Of a DNA stretch of 8,549 bases, positions 1 through 6,120 are shown in pieces (within the stretch, counting starts at the first letter, position 1; each line of letters begins with the position of its first letter). Both the position numbers and the translations under genes were made by a program. Source of the stretch: JBFKAV01 sp041621405 (lineage in GTDB: Bacteria; Pseudomonadota; Alphaproteobacteria; Rhodobacterales; Rhodobacteraceae). The stretch covers positions 1-8,549 of the forward strand of contig JBFKAV010000148.1 in assembly GCA_041621405.1 (NCBI GenBank), given 5' to 3'. Below the pieces are notes generated by a model that saw only the letters and a program-made list of their open reading frames with translations, did not search any database and had not been told where the DNA came from.

Positions 1-189
1 ATGCTCCGCGTGCACGAAGGGGTACCGCCCCGGCCGCTGCCGATGATGGCACCCGAACCGCCGCCGCCCGATCCCGAGGATTTTTTCCGCGGCGTGCCCC
101 GCGCCGATGTGCCACGCGGCCGCCAGGCCGGCGACGTCGCCGAGCGGATCCTTCTCGACGTGCTGAACGAGCTGTTCCGCCGCCGTTGA
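1..189 (+). CDS. C-terminal end of an unidentified protein (likely partial)
   Basis: An open frame runs from the first base of the window to a TGA at 187-189. The visible 62 residues start with an ATG at position 1, but this is the window edge, so the gene may begin further upstream. The segment has a proline-rich stretch (PEPPPPDPEDFF, about residues 18-29), an Arg/Gly-rich linker, then a probable amphipathic C-terminal helix ending in LNELFRRR. The codons are GC-rich at the third position, as in the neighbours, and the frame ends just short of the convergent mlaC, which supports a real gene end. I recognise no domain and assign no function. It could also be a chance open frame. Confidence 0.4.
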   Translation: MLRVHEGVPPRPLPMMAPEPPPPDPEDFFRGVPRADVPRGRQAGDVAERILLDVLNELFRRR

Positions 190-193
190 GCGT

Positions 194-221
194 GGCCGGG
201 CGGCTTCGGCCTCAGCCGGCC
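194..221. terminator. Hairpin with UUCG loop between convergent genes
   Basis: GGCCGG (194-199) pairs with CCGGCC (216-221). Inside it GGC (202-204) pairs with GCC (209-211) around a TTCG tetraloop (205-208). It lies between two convergent genes and overlaps the last codons of mlaC, whose TGA (212-214) falls in the internal loop. No T-run follows on either strand, so it is not a canonical intrinsic terminator. A bidirectional terminator or mRNA 3'-end stabiliser is inferred from position and stability. Confidence 0.4.
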
Positions 222-826
222 CGCTGCAGGTCCGCGGTCAGAGCGGCAATGTCGCCGCGCCGCCGGTCGAGCATCGCTCGAACCTCGGTCCTCTCGGCGG
301 CTAGCATGCTGACGCCCTCGATGATCAGGTCGCGGAACAGGTTCCGCCCCGAGCGGTCGGAGACGATCCAGCGCACGTCGAACGGCGCCCTGCCTCTGAG
401 ATGCGCCTGCGAGTTCACCTCGTAGTAGCTGCGCACCTGGCGCGCGTCGTTCACCACGATGCGGCCGCCGATGAACTCGCGGAACCGCCTGCCGTACTTG
501 CGCGAGATGTAGCCCTGCAGCGCCCCCGCGTAGGCGCGCATCTGCGTCGAGCTGAGGTTCCGCGCGGGCGGCCCCAACACGCTCGGCGCAATGAAGCTCA
601 GATCGGCGTAGCGCGCGAACAACCGCTCGAAATCGGCGATCATCCCGCCCTCGGACTTGCCCGAGCCGATGATCGCGTTGATCTCGCCCACCACCCGGTC
701 GATCAGTGCCTTCGCCTCGCCGACCGTCAGCGCGGCGGCGGGCCGCGCCAGGCTCACCGCGGCGCCGGCCGCGATCCCTACGAGCAGGCCCCTCCGGGTG
801 AGGTCACTCGACAAAGGGGTCCGCAT
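212..826 (-). CDS. mlaC: MlaC-type phospholipid-binding periplasmic protein (Ttg2D family)
   Basis: This 204-residue protein belongs to the MlaC/Ttg2D family, soluble periplasmic carriers that move phospholipid between the outer-membrane MlaA complex and the inner-membrane MlaFEDB transporter. It starts with a signal peptide: twin Arg in TRRGLL (residues 10-15), a hydrophobic stretch, and a likely cleavage after PAAA (residue 32). The twin-arginine pattern suggests Tat export. The mature part carries family features: DFERLFARYADLSFIAP, then a YISRKYGRRF region, and a YYEV...FDVRWIVSDRSG segment near the C-terminus that matches the usual W-x-[VI]-x-D core. I chose the ATG at 824-826. It overlaps the 3' end of mlaA by 23 nt, so the two genes are cotranscribed and probably translationally coupled. 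No good Shine-Dalgarno is visible. A TTG at 812-814 is a possible alternative that also keeps the twin-Arg motif. Confidence 0.85.
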   Translation of the reverse strand: MRTPLSSDLTRRGLLVGIAAGAAVSLARPAAALTVGEAKALIDRVVGEINAIIGSGKSEGGMIADFERLFARYADLSFIAPSVLGPPARNLSSTQMRAYAGALQGYISRKYGRRFREFIGGRIVVNDARQVRSYYEVNSQAHLRGRAPFDVRWIVSDRSGRNLFRDLIIEGVSMLAAERTEVRAMLDRRRGDIAALTADLQRAG

Positions 827-1598
827 AGGGATCGTCGTAGGGGTCTGCGTAGGGGTCATCGTAAATGTCTTCATCGCCTGTGCCTTCGCTTCCGCCGAGC
901 TCGAATCGGCGGTTCTGCAGATAGAGGATGCGCGCCTGCGCGTAGCTGTCCGCACTCTCATATAGGATCGAATCGATTGTACCGGAGAATCGGTAGCGAT
1001 CATCAAATCGTGAGAACAGTCCCAGCGCGATCATCGCGTTGCGTTCGGCATCCGGCACCGCGTAGCGCAGGGGGTTCAACCCGAGGTCCACCAGCTTGCC
1101 GATGGCGTCGCGCTCGGTCGAGGGGCCGATCAGCGGCAGCTCCAGGTAGCGCCCCTCGCGCAGTCCCCAGACATGCAGGGTCTCGCCGAAGTCGGTCTCG
1201 CGCACCGGCAGCCCCATCTCGGTCGCCGGATCGAGCAGCCCCGCCAGCCCGACGGTGGTGTTCAGCGCGAAGCGGAAGCTGTTGGCGGCCGCGTCGTCGA
1301 TGTTGCCCTGCAGCAGGTCGTTCACCACGATCCGCGGCAGGTCGAGGTTGCTGCCCAGGTTGCTCAGCCCGCGTCGCACCGGCTCGGGAATGGCCGAACC
1401 ATAGGCCTCCGACCCCGCGCCGACGAACGCCCTGTCGATCCGCTTGTTCAGGTCATGGACGCGCCGGTTGTGCGCCTCGTGCGGGTCGTTGATCCCGGTC
1501 TCGATCGGCGCCGGCCCGCAGGCGGCGAGCCCCGCGGCAAGAACCAGCAGGGCGGCGATCGGGCGGAAACGGGGGGCAGCGGACGACTCAGAACGCAA
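804..1598 (-). CDS. mlaA: MlaA/VacJ family outer-membrane lipoprotein
   Basis: MlaA is the outer-membrane component of the Mla system, removing mislocalised phospholipids from the outer leaflet and passing them to MlaC. The family signature is clear: DPHEAHNRRVHDLNKRID, PEPVRRGLSNLGSNLDLP, NDLLQGN, FALNTTVGLAGLLDPA, DFGETLHVWG and LPLIGPSTERD occur in the expected order. The N-terminus is a lipoprotein signal: Arg-rich start, hydrophobic stretch, lipobox LAAC, with Cys at residue 27 from the chosen start. No in-frame ATG lies before the lipobox. The TTG at 1598 gives a normal 26-residue signal with a short GAG upstream. GTG 1637, TTG 1610 and TTG 1691 remain possible and would give 277, 268 or 295 residues. 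The C-terminus is an unusual acidic repeat tail (DPYADPYDDPYADP). mlaC overlaps the end of the gene. The divergent exporter operon starts at 1717. Confidence 0.88.
   Translation of the reverse strand: MRSESSAAPRFRPIAALLVLAAGLAACGPAPIETGINDPHEAHNRRVHDLNKRIDRAFVGAGSEAYGSAIPEPVRRGLSNLGSNLDLPRIVVNDLLQGNIDDAAANSFRFALNTTVGLAGLLDPATEMGLPVRETDFGETLHVWGLREGRYLELPLIGPSTERDAIGKLVDLGLNPLRYAVPDAERNAMIALGLFSRFDDRYRFSGTIDSILYESADSYAQARILYLQNRRFELGGSEGTGDEDIYDDPYADPYDDPYADPFVE
813..860 (-). repeat. 24-nt imperfect tandem repeat encoding the acidic MlaA tail
   Basis: Two adjacent 24-nt units (837-860 and 813-836 on the minus strand) each encode DDPYADP followed by Tyr or Phe. The units differ mainly at third codon positions (GAT/GAC, GAC/GAT, TAC/TAT, GCA/GCG), so the peptide is better conserved than the DNA. 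The second unit reads CCC TAT GCG, and its TATG supplies the ATG of mlaC in another frame. Confidence 0.75.
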
Positions 1599-1716
1599 TG
1601 GAATTCTCAACTTGTTCTGCGATAGCTTGAAACTCACATCGACATCTCGGGGAGAAAGAGAATCCCCCCGACCTGCAACTTTAGCGGCCAAAGGCCTGGA
1701 AGGCTAAGCGAAACTG
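1599..1716. promoter_or_regulatory. Divergent intergenic region between mlaA and the exporter operon
   Basis: If mlaA starts at 1598, this 118-nt gap is the only place for promoters of both the mlaA-mlaC pair and the exporter operon. It is more AT-rich than the genes around it. I see no convincing -35/-10 pair on either strand. An imperfect hairpin is present: GGGGA (1649-1653) with TCCCC (1663-1667) around a purine-rich 9-nt loop. A GGAAGG at 1698-1703 may be the ribosome binding site for the exporter gene, although it sits rather far from the ATG. If mlaA uses an upstream start, much of this region would be coding. Confidence 0.4.
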
Positions 1717-3471
1717 ATGGCCGAGGCCCATGCGCGACAGGATGCCCAGCGCGGCGCGGCGGAGCTGGCCGCAGCGCGCAAGCAAAGCCGCGGCCTGATC
1801 TGGTCAGCGGTGCTCTTTAGCGTCTTCGTCAATCTCCTGATGCTGACCGGCCCGATCTTCATGCTCCAGGTCTACGACCGGGTGCTCGGCTCTGGCTCTG
1901 AGGAGACGCTCCTCGCCCTCGTCGTGCTCATCGTCTTTCTCTTCTCCATCATGGGGCTTCTCGACTACGCCCGCGGCCGGGTCATGGGCCGGGTCGCCGC
2001 GCGGCTCCGCGCCGCGCTCGACGCACGGGTCTTCGCCGCGGTGCTGCGCCGCGCCGCGCTGGTGCCGGAAACCGCAGCGATGCCCCGCCCCGGCTCGCTG
2101 CGCGATCTCGAGGCGGTGCAGCGCTTCGTCGGCTCGCCGGCGCTGCTCTCGCTCTTCGACATGCCGTGGACGCCGCTGTTCATCCTCGGCATCTTCATCT
2201 TCCACCCCTGGCTCGGCTGGCTCGCCGTGGCGGGCGGCGCGCTGCTTATCGCGATCACGATTCTCAACCAGGCGACGACCCGTGGCCCGGCCCGCGCCGC
2301 GCGGGCCGCGGCCGAGGCCGCCGAGCGCACTGCCGAGGGGCTGCAGTCCGAGGCCGAGACGATCCGCAGCCTCGGCATGCAGGCCGCCGCCTTCGCCCGC
2401 TGGGAACGCCTCCGCGCCCGCGCGCTCGAGGCGGTGACCGAGGCGGGCGACCTCGCCGGCACATTTACCGCCGCCACCAAGGCGCTGAGGCTCCTGCTGC
2501 AATCGGCGATGCTCGGCCTCGGCGCCTGGCTCGTGCTCCAGGCCGAGCTCACCGCCGGCGCGATGATCGCCGCCTCGATCCTGCTCGGCCGGGCGCTGGC
2601 GCCGATCGAACAGGCGATCGCCCAGTGGGAGACTGTGCAGCAGGGCGCCGCCGGCTGGCGCGCGCTGGCCCAACTCCTTGCCCAGGTCGCCACCGAACCG
2701 CGCCGCACCCAGCTGCCGCGCCCCGCCGCGCGGCTCGAGGTCGAGGGCCTCACCCTGGTGCCCCCGGGCCAGAAGCAGGCGTCGCTCCGGATGATCTCCT
2801 TCACGCTCGAGCCCGGCCAGGCGCTCGGCGTGATCGGCCCCTCCGGCGCCGGCAAGTCCTCGCTCGCCCGCGCGCTGACGGGCGTCTGGCGGCCCGCCGC
2901 CGGCCGCGTCCGGCTCGACGGCGTCGCGCTCGACCAGTACGAGCCCGACACCCTCGGCCGGCTCATCGGCTACCTGCCGCAGCGCGTCAGCCTGTTCGAC
3001 GGTACCATCGCCGAGAACATCTCGCGCCTCGACCCCGAGGCCGACGATGCCGCCATCGTCGAGGCCGCGCGCCGCGCCGACGCGCACCGGATGATTGTCG
3101 AGTTCCCCGAGGGCTACGACACCCGGGTGACGGCAACCGGTGGCCGACTCTCCGGCGGCCAGATCCAGCGCATCGGGCTCGCCCGCGCGCTCTACGGCGA
3201 CCCGGTGCTCCTGGTGCTCGACGAGCCCAATTCCAACCTCGACAACGCCGGCTCGATCGCACTCAACGATGCGATCCGCGGCTTCAAGGCCGACGGCAAG
3301 TCGGTGCTCATCATGGCCCACCGCCCCGCCGCGATCCGCGAATGCGACCTCCTCCTGGTGCTCGAAGGCGGTCTGCGCCGCGCCTTCGGCCCGCGCGACC
3401 AGGTGCTGCGCGAAACCGTCGCCAACCAGGAGCAGCTGCGCCGCTCCGCCGGCCCCGGAGGGGTGACGTGA
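1717..3471 (+). CDS. Type I secretion system permease/ATPase (PrtD/HlyB-like)
   Basis: This 584-residue ABC transporter half-molecule exports protein directly from cytoplasm to medium together with a HlyD-type adaptor and an outer-membrane TolC-like channel. The N-terminal membrane domain has about six hydrophobic segments (near 27-50, 65-86, 154-185 as a pair, 258-293 as a pair) and the motif LTGPIFMLQVYDRVLGSGSEETL, typical of the PrtD subgroup. There is no N-terminal C39 peptidase domain. The nucleotide-binding domain has Walker A GPSGAGKSS (374-382), Q-loop LPQ (Gln422), signature LSGGQ (478-482), Walker B LLVLDE (Glu503 catalytic) and H-loop His535. All ATPase residues are intact. The length is normal for the family. 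The stop overlaps the next start by 4 nt (GTGA), so this is an operon with the fusion protein. The substrate is not encoded here. The ATG at 1717 has a distant GGAAGG upstream. Confidence 0.93.
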   Translation: MAEAHARQDAQRGAAELAAARKQSRGLIWSAVLFSVFVNLLMLTGPIFMLQVYDRVLGSGSEETLLALVVLIVFLFSIMGLLDYARGRVMGRVAARLRAALDARVFAAVLRRAALVPETAAMPRPGSLRDLEAVQRFVGSPALLSLFDMPWTPLFILGIFIFHPWLGWLAVAGGALLIAITILNQATTRGPARAARAAAEAAERTAEGLQSEAETIRSLGMQAAAFARWERLRARALEAVTEAGDLAGTFTAATKALRLLLQSAMLGLGAWLVLQAELTAGAMIAASILLGRALAPIEQAIAQWETVQQGAAGWRALAQLLAQVATEPRRTQLPRPAARLEVEGLTLVPPGQKQASLRMISFTLEPGQALGVIGPSGAGKSSLARALTGVWRPAAGRVRLDGVALDQYEPDTLGRLIGYLPQRVSLFDGTIAENISRLDPEADDAAIVEAARRADAHRMIVEFPEGYDTRVTATGGRLSGGQIQRIGLARALYGDPVLLVLDEPNSNLDNAGSIALNDAIRGFKADGKSVLIMAHRPAAIRECDLLLVLEGGLRRAFGPRDQVLRETVANQEQLRRSAGPGGVT

Positions 3472-4763
3472 CCGCGCCGGTCTCCGCCCGCCGCCCGCTC
3501 CTCGTGGGTTTTCTGGCGCTCGCTGTCCTCGTCGGCGGCTTCGGCGCCTGGGCGACGCTCACCACGATCTCCGGCGCCATCGTCGCGCCCGGCCTGATCG
3601 AGGTCGAGCAGAACCGCCAGGCGGTGCAGCACCCCGACGGCGGCCTCGTCGCCGAGGTGGCAGTGCGCGAGGGCGACGTCGTTGCCGCGGGCCAGGTCCT
3701 GATGCGGCTCGACGGCGAGGTCCTCGCCTCCGAGCTGACGCTGGTCGAGGGCGAGCTCTTCGAGATCATGGCCCGCCGCGGCCAGCTCGAGGCAGAGCGC
3801 GACGACAGCACCGAGATCGCCTTCGACCCCGCACTCGTCGAAGCCGCCAGCGGCCGGCCCGACGTGGCCGGCCAGATGGAGGCCCAGCGGCGCCTGCACG
3901 AGGCGCGGCGCGAGTCGCTCGCCTCGGAGACCGAGCAGCTGGCCAAGCGCCGCGCCCAGATCGCCACCCAGATCGAGGGCATCGAGGCCCAGAGCCATGC
4001 GCTCGAGACCCAGATCGGGCTCATCGCCGGCGAGCTCGCCGACCAGCGCTCGCTCTTCGACCGCGGCCTGGCCCAGGCCAGCCGCGTGCTTGCGCTGGAG
4101 CGCGAAGAGGCGAGCCTGCGGGGAGCGCTGGGCGAGCTGGTCGCTGCCAAGGGCGAGGCCGCGGAGCGGATCACCGAGGTCGAGATCGAGGCGCTGCGCA
4201 TCGGCACCCGCACCCGCGAGGAGGCGATCACCTCGCTCCGCGACCTCGGCTTCCGCGAGCTCGAACTGGCCGAGCGCCGCCGCGCGCTTCTCACCCAGCT
4301 CTCGCGGCTCGACATCCGCGCCCCGGTCTCCGGCATCGTCTTCGGCCTCACCGTGTTCGGCCCCGGCGCCGTGGTCCGGCCGGCCGAGCCGGTGATGTTC
4401 CTGGTGCCGCAGGACCGCCCGCTCCTGATCGCCAGTCGGGTGCCGGCGGTCGATATCGACCAAGTCTATGCCGGTCAGCCGGTTACGCTCCGCTTCCCCG
4501 CCTTCGATCGGCGCACCGCGCCGGAGATCGAGGGCAGGGTGACCCGGCTCTCGGCCGACGCCTTCGCCGACGAGGTCACCGGCCAGCGCTTCTACCGCGC
4601 CGAGATCGTGCTGGCGGAAGGCGAGGAGGCCAAGCTCGCCGACCTCGCGCTGGTGCCGGGGATGCCGGTCGAAACCTTCATCCGCACCGGCGACCGCAGC
4701 CCGCTCGACTACCTGATCCGCCCGCTCGCGGCCTACTTCAACCGCGCCTTCCGGGAGAGCTGA
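3468..4763 (+). CDS. HlyD/PrtE-family type I secretion membrane fusion protein
   Basis: This 431-residue periplasmic adaptor links the upstream ABC exporter to an outer-membrane channel. A short cytoplasmic N-terminus is followed by one membrane segment (about residues 11-31). Next come the first half of a lipoyl/biotinyl-like domain (QHPDGGLVAEVAVREGDVV, around 50-70), a long Glu/Arg/Ala-rich alpha-helical hairpin (about 85-275), then the returning lipoyl strand RLDIRAPVSGIVFGL (around 280) and a C-terminal beta-barrel region with the family-like VPGMPVETFIRTGDRS. The order and length match the PrtE/HlyD group (TIGR01843-type). The GTG start at 3468 is chosen because it forms a GTGA overlap with the upstream stop and has GGAGGGG at 3457-3463 just before it. 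The frame is open far upstream, but that stretch is only a shadow of the ABC gene. Confidence 0.92.
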   Translation: MTAPVSARRPLLVGFLALAVLVGGFGAWATLTTISGAIVAPGLIEVEQNRQAVQHPDGGLVAEVAVREGDVVAAGQVLMRLDGEVLASELTLVEGELFEIMARRGQLEAERDDSTEIAFDPALVEAASGRPDVAGQMEAQRRLHEARRESLASETEQLAKRRAQIATQIEGIEAQSHALETQIGLIAGELADQRSLFDRGLAQASRVLALEREEASLRGALGELVAAKGEAAERITEVEIEALRIGTRTREEAITSLRDLGFRELELAERRRALLTQLSRLDIRAPVSGIVFGLTVFGPGAVVRPAEPVMFLVPQDRPLLIASRVPAVDIDQVYAGQPVTLRFPAFDRRTAPEIEGRVTRLSADAFADEVTGQRFYRAEIVLAEGEEAKLADLALVPGMPVETFIRTGDRSPLDYLIRPLAAYFNRAFRES

Positions 4764-4792
4764 GGTGCTCGCCGCGCCCCTTTTCCCCGGCC

Positions 4793-4823
4793 CGGTTCCC
4801 GGCTAGCGTCCGCCCCGGAACCG
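4793..4823. promoter_or_regulatory. Inverted repeat upstream of the Rid-family gene
   Basis: CGGTTCC (4793-4799) and GGAACCG (4817-4823) form a perfect 7-bp inverted repeat separated by 17 nt. It lies in the 77-nt gap between the exporter operon and the Rid gene, ending before the GGAGGA ribosome binding site (4829-4834). It could be an operator, a 5'-UTR hairpin or part of a transcription stop for the exporter operon. No T-run follows. The sequence does not decide among these, and chance is possible in GC-rich DNA. Confidence 0.3.
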
Positions 4824-4840
4824 CAAGCGGAGGACCGAAC

Positions 4841-5305
4841 ATGACCGCCGAGATCGATGCCAAGCTGAAGGAACTCGGGCTGACACTCCCCGACGCGCCG
4901 GCGCCGGCGGCGAACTACGTGCCCTGGGTGAAGACGGGCAATCTCGTCCACGTCTCGGGCCAGATCTGCCAGGGGCCGGGCGGCCCGATCAAGGGCAAGC
5001 TCGGCGCCGGCATGAGCGTCGAGGACGGCGCCGCGGCCGCCCGCGCCTGCGCGCTCTCGCTGCTCGCCCAGGTCAGGGCGGCCTGCGGCGGCGACCTCAG
5101 CCGCCTCGTCCGGGTGGTCAAGCTCACCGGCTTCGTCAACTCGACGCCCGACTTCGGCGACCAGCCCAAGGTGATCAACGGCGCCTCCGATACGCTGGTG
5201 GCGATCCTCGGCGACAAGGGCCGCCACGCCCGCTCCGCCGTCTCGGCCGCCTCGCTGCCGTTCGGCATCGCCGTCGAGATCGAGGGCATCTTCGAGGTCG
5301 AATGA
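4841..5305 (+). CDS. Rid family protein (YjgF/YER057c/UK114), non-RidA subgroup
   Basis: This 154-residue protein has the Rid fold signature: VHVSGQICQGPGGPIKGKLG (about 37-56), a central helix with AARACALSLLAQVRAACGGDLSRLVRVVKLTGFVNS, and the C-terminal ARSAVSAASLPFGIAVEIE. RidA proteins hydrolyse reactive enamine/imine intermediates of PLP enzymes. In the C-terminal motif, E. coli RidA has Arg105 just before LP; here the residue is Ser138. This protein is therefore probably not a classical imine deaminase and belongs with the longer (about 150 aa) UK114-like subgroup, whose reaction is unclear. ATG 4841 has GGAGGA six bases upstream. The stop overlaps the next ATG by 4 nt (ATGA), which couples it to the phosphodiesterase. 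An old name for such proteins, endoribonuclease L-PSP, should not be taken as function. Confidence 0.88.
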   Translation: MTAEIDAKLKELGLTLPDAPAPAANYVPWVKTGNLVHVSGQICQGPGGPIKGKLGAGMSVEDGAAAARACALSLLAQVRAACGGDLSRLVRVVKLTGFVNSTPDFGDQPKVINGASDTLVAILGDKGRHARSAVSAASLPFGIAVEIEGIFEVE

Positions 5306-6090
5306 CCGCGCCCCTTCCAGGCGTCCCGCTGCCGCCGGTCTTCCGCGGGCCGCCGCTCGCCCATCGCGGCCTGCACCACCGCGACGAGGGCCGCCCCGAG
5401 AACTCGCGCGCCGCTTTCCGCGCCGCCATCGAAGCGGGCTACGGCATCGAATGCGACGTCCAGCTCTCGGCCGACGGCCGCGCCATGGTATTCCACGACT
5501 ACGAGCTCGACCGCCTGACGCTCGAGCATGGCCCGCTCCGCGCCCGCACTGCCGCCGAGCTCGCCCGTATGCCCTTGCGCTACTCCGACGAGGGCATCCC
5601 GACGCTCCAGGAGATGCTGGGCCTCGTCGCCGGCCGCGCGGCATTGCTCATCGAGATCAAGGACCAGGACGGCGCCATGGGCGAGAACGTCGGCACGCTG
5701 GAGCTCGCCGTCGCCGCCGACCTCGCCCGCTACGGCGGTCCGGCCGCGGTGATGTCGTTCAACCCGCATTCGGTCGCCGCCTTCGGCCGCGCCGCGCCCC
5801 GGATGCCGCGCGGCCTGACCACCGCGGCCTACGACGAGAAGCACTGGCCGATGGTGCCGGCCGCCACCCGCGAGCGGCTGCGCGAGATCCCCGACTACGA
5901 CCGCCTCGGCGCCGCCTTCGTTTCGCACGAGGCCGCCGACCTCCACCGCCCCCGCCTGGCCGAGCTAAAGGCCAGGGGCGGCGCCGTGCTCTGCTGGACC
6001 ATTCGCTCCCCCGAAGAGGAGGCGGCCGCCCGCCGCCATGCCGACAACGTCACCTTCGAGGCCTACCTCCCCGCGCTCGCTCCGGCTTGA
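5302..6090 (+). CDS. Glycerophosphodiester phosphodiesterase family protein
   Basis: This 262-residue cytoplasmic GDPD-domain protein (TIM barrel, UgpQ-like) has no signal peptide. Such enzymes hydrolyse glycerophosphodiesters from phospholipid turnover to sn-glycerol 3-phosphate and an alcohol, using a metal ion. The catalytic set is visible: HRG (His21, Arg22), PENS (Glu33, Asn34), ECD (Glu50, Asp52), FHD (His65, Asp66), and IEIK (Glu118, Lys120) on the next strand. CWTI (231-234) matches the late-barrel WT motif. No key residue is missing. Length is normal for the bacterial cytoplasmic type. It starts at the ATG of an ATGA overlap with the Rid gene stop, so the two are translated together. 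The true substrate is not given by sequence, and there is no adjacent ugp transporter. Confidence 0.92.
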   Translation: MTAPLPGVPLPPVFRGPPLAHRGLHHRDEGRPENSRAAFRAAIEAGYGIECDVQLSADGRAMVFHDYELDRLTLEHGPLRARTAAELARMPLRYSDEGIPTLQEMLGLVAGRAALLIEIKDQDGAMGENVGTLELAVAADLARYGGPAAVMSFNPHSVAAFGRAAPRMPRGLTTAAYDEKHWPMVPAATRERLREIPDYDRLGAAFVSHEAADLHRPRLAELKARGGAVLCWTIRSPEEEAAARRHADNVTFEAYLPALAPA

Positions 6091-6120
6091 CGGCGGGGCC
6101 AACTCCCCCACCTTAGGCCC

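Noticed and set aside
401..1492. Plus-strand open frame opposite mlaA and mlaC
   Set aside because: Its product is Arg/Ala/Pro-rich without recognisable features, while the minus strand carries two recognised families.
1649..1671. Hairpin GGGGA/TCCCC in the divergent region as a terminator or operator
   Set aside because: The stem is only 5 bp and imperfect beyond that, with no supporting promoter elements; it is mentioned only within the region entry.
1804..3321. Long minus-strand open frame (about 505 codons) opposite the ABC exporter
   Set aside because: It is the antisense shadow of a clearly conserved gene in GC-rich DNA; its product is low-complexity (Gly, Arg, Glu, Ala) with no domain.
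3192..4463. Minus-strand open frame (about 423 codons) opposite the HlyD-type gene
   Set aside because: It is an antisense shadow with biased composition, and the plus strand encodes an intact membrane fusion protein.
6095..6108. GGGG/CCCC mini-hairpin between the phosphodiesterase and acyltransferase genes as a terminator
   Set aside because: A four-base stem in GC-rich DNA is expected by chance and there is no T-run.
6087..6118. TTGACG ... TTAGGC as a sigma-70 promoter for the acyltransferase gene
   Set aside because: The spacing is about 20 nt and the start would fall inside the coding region, so the match is not convincing.
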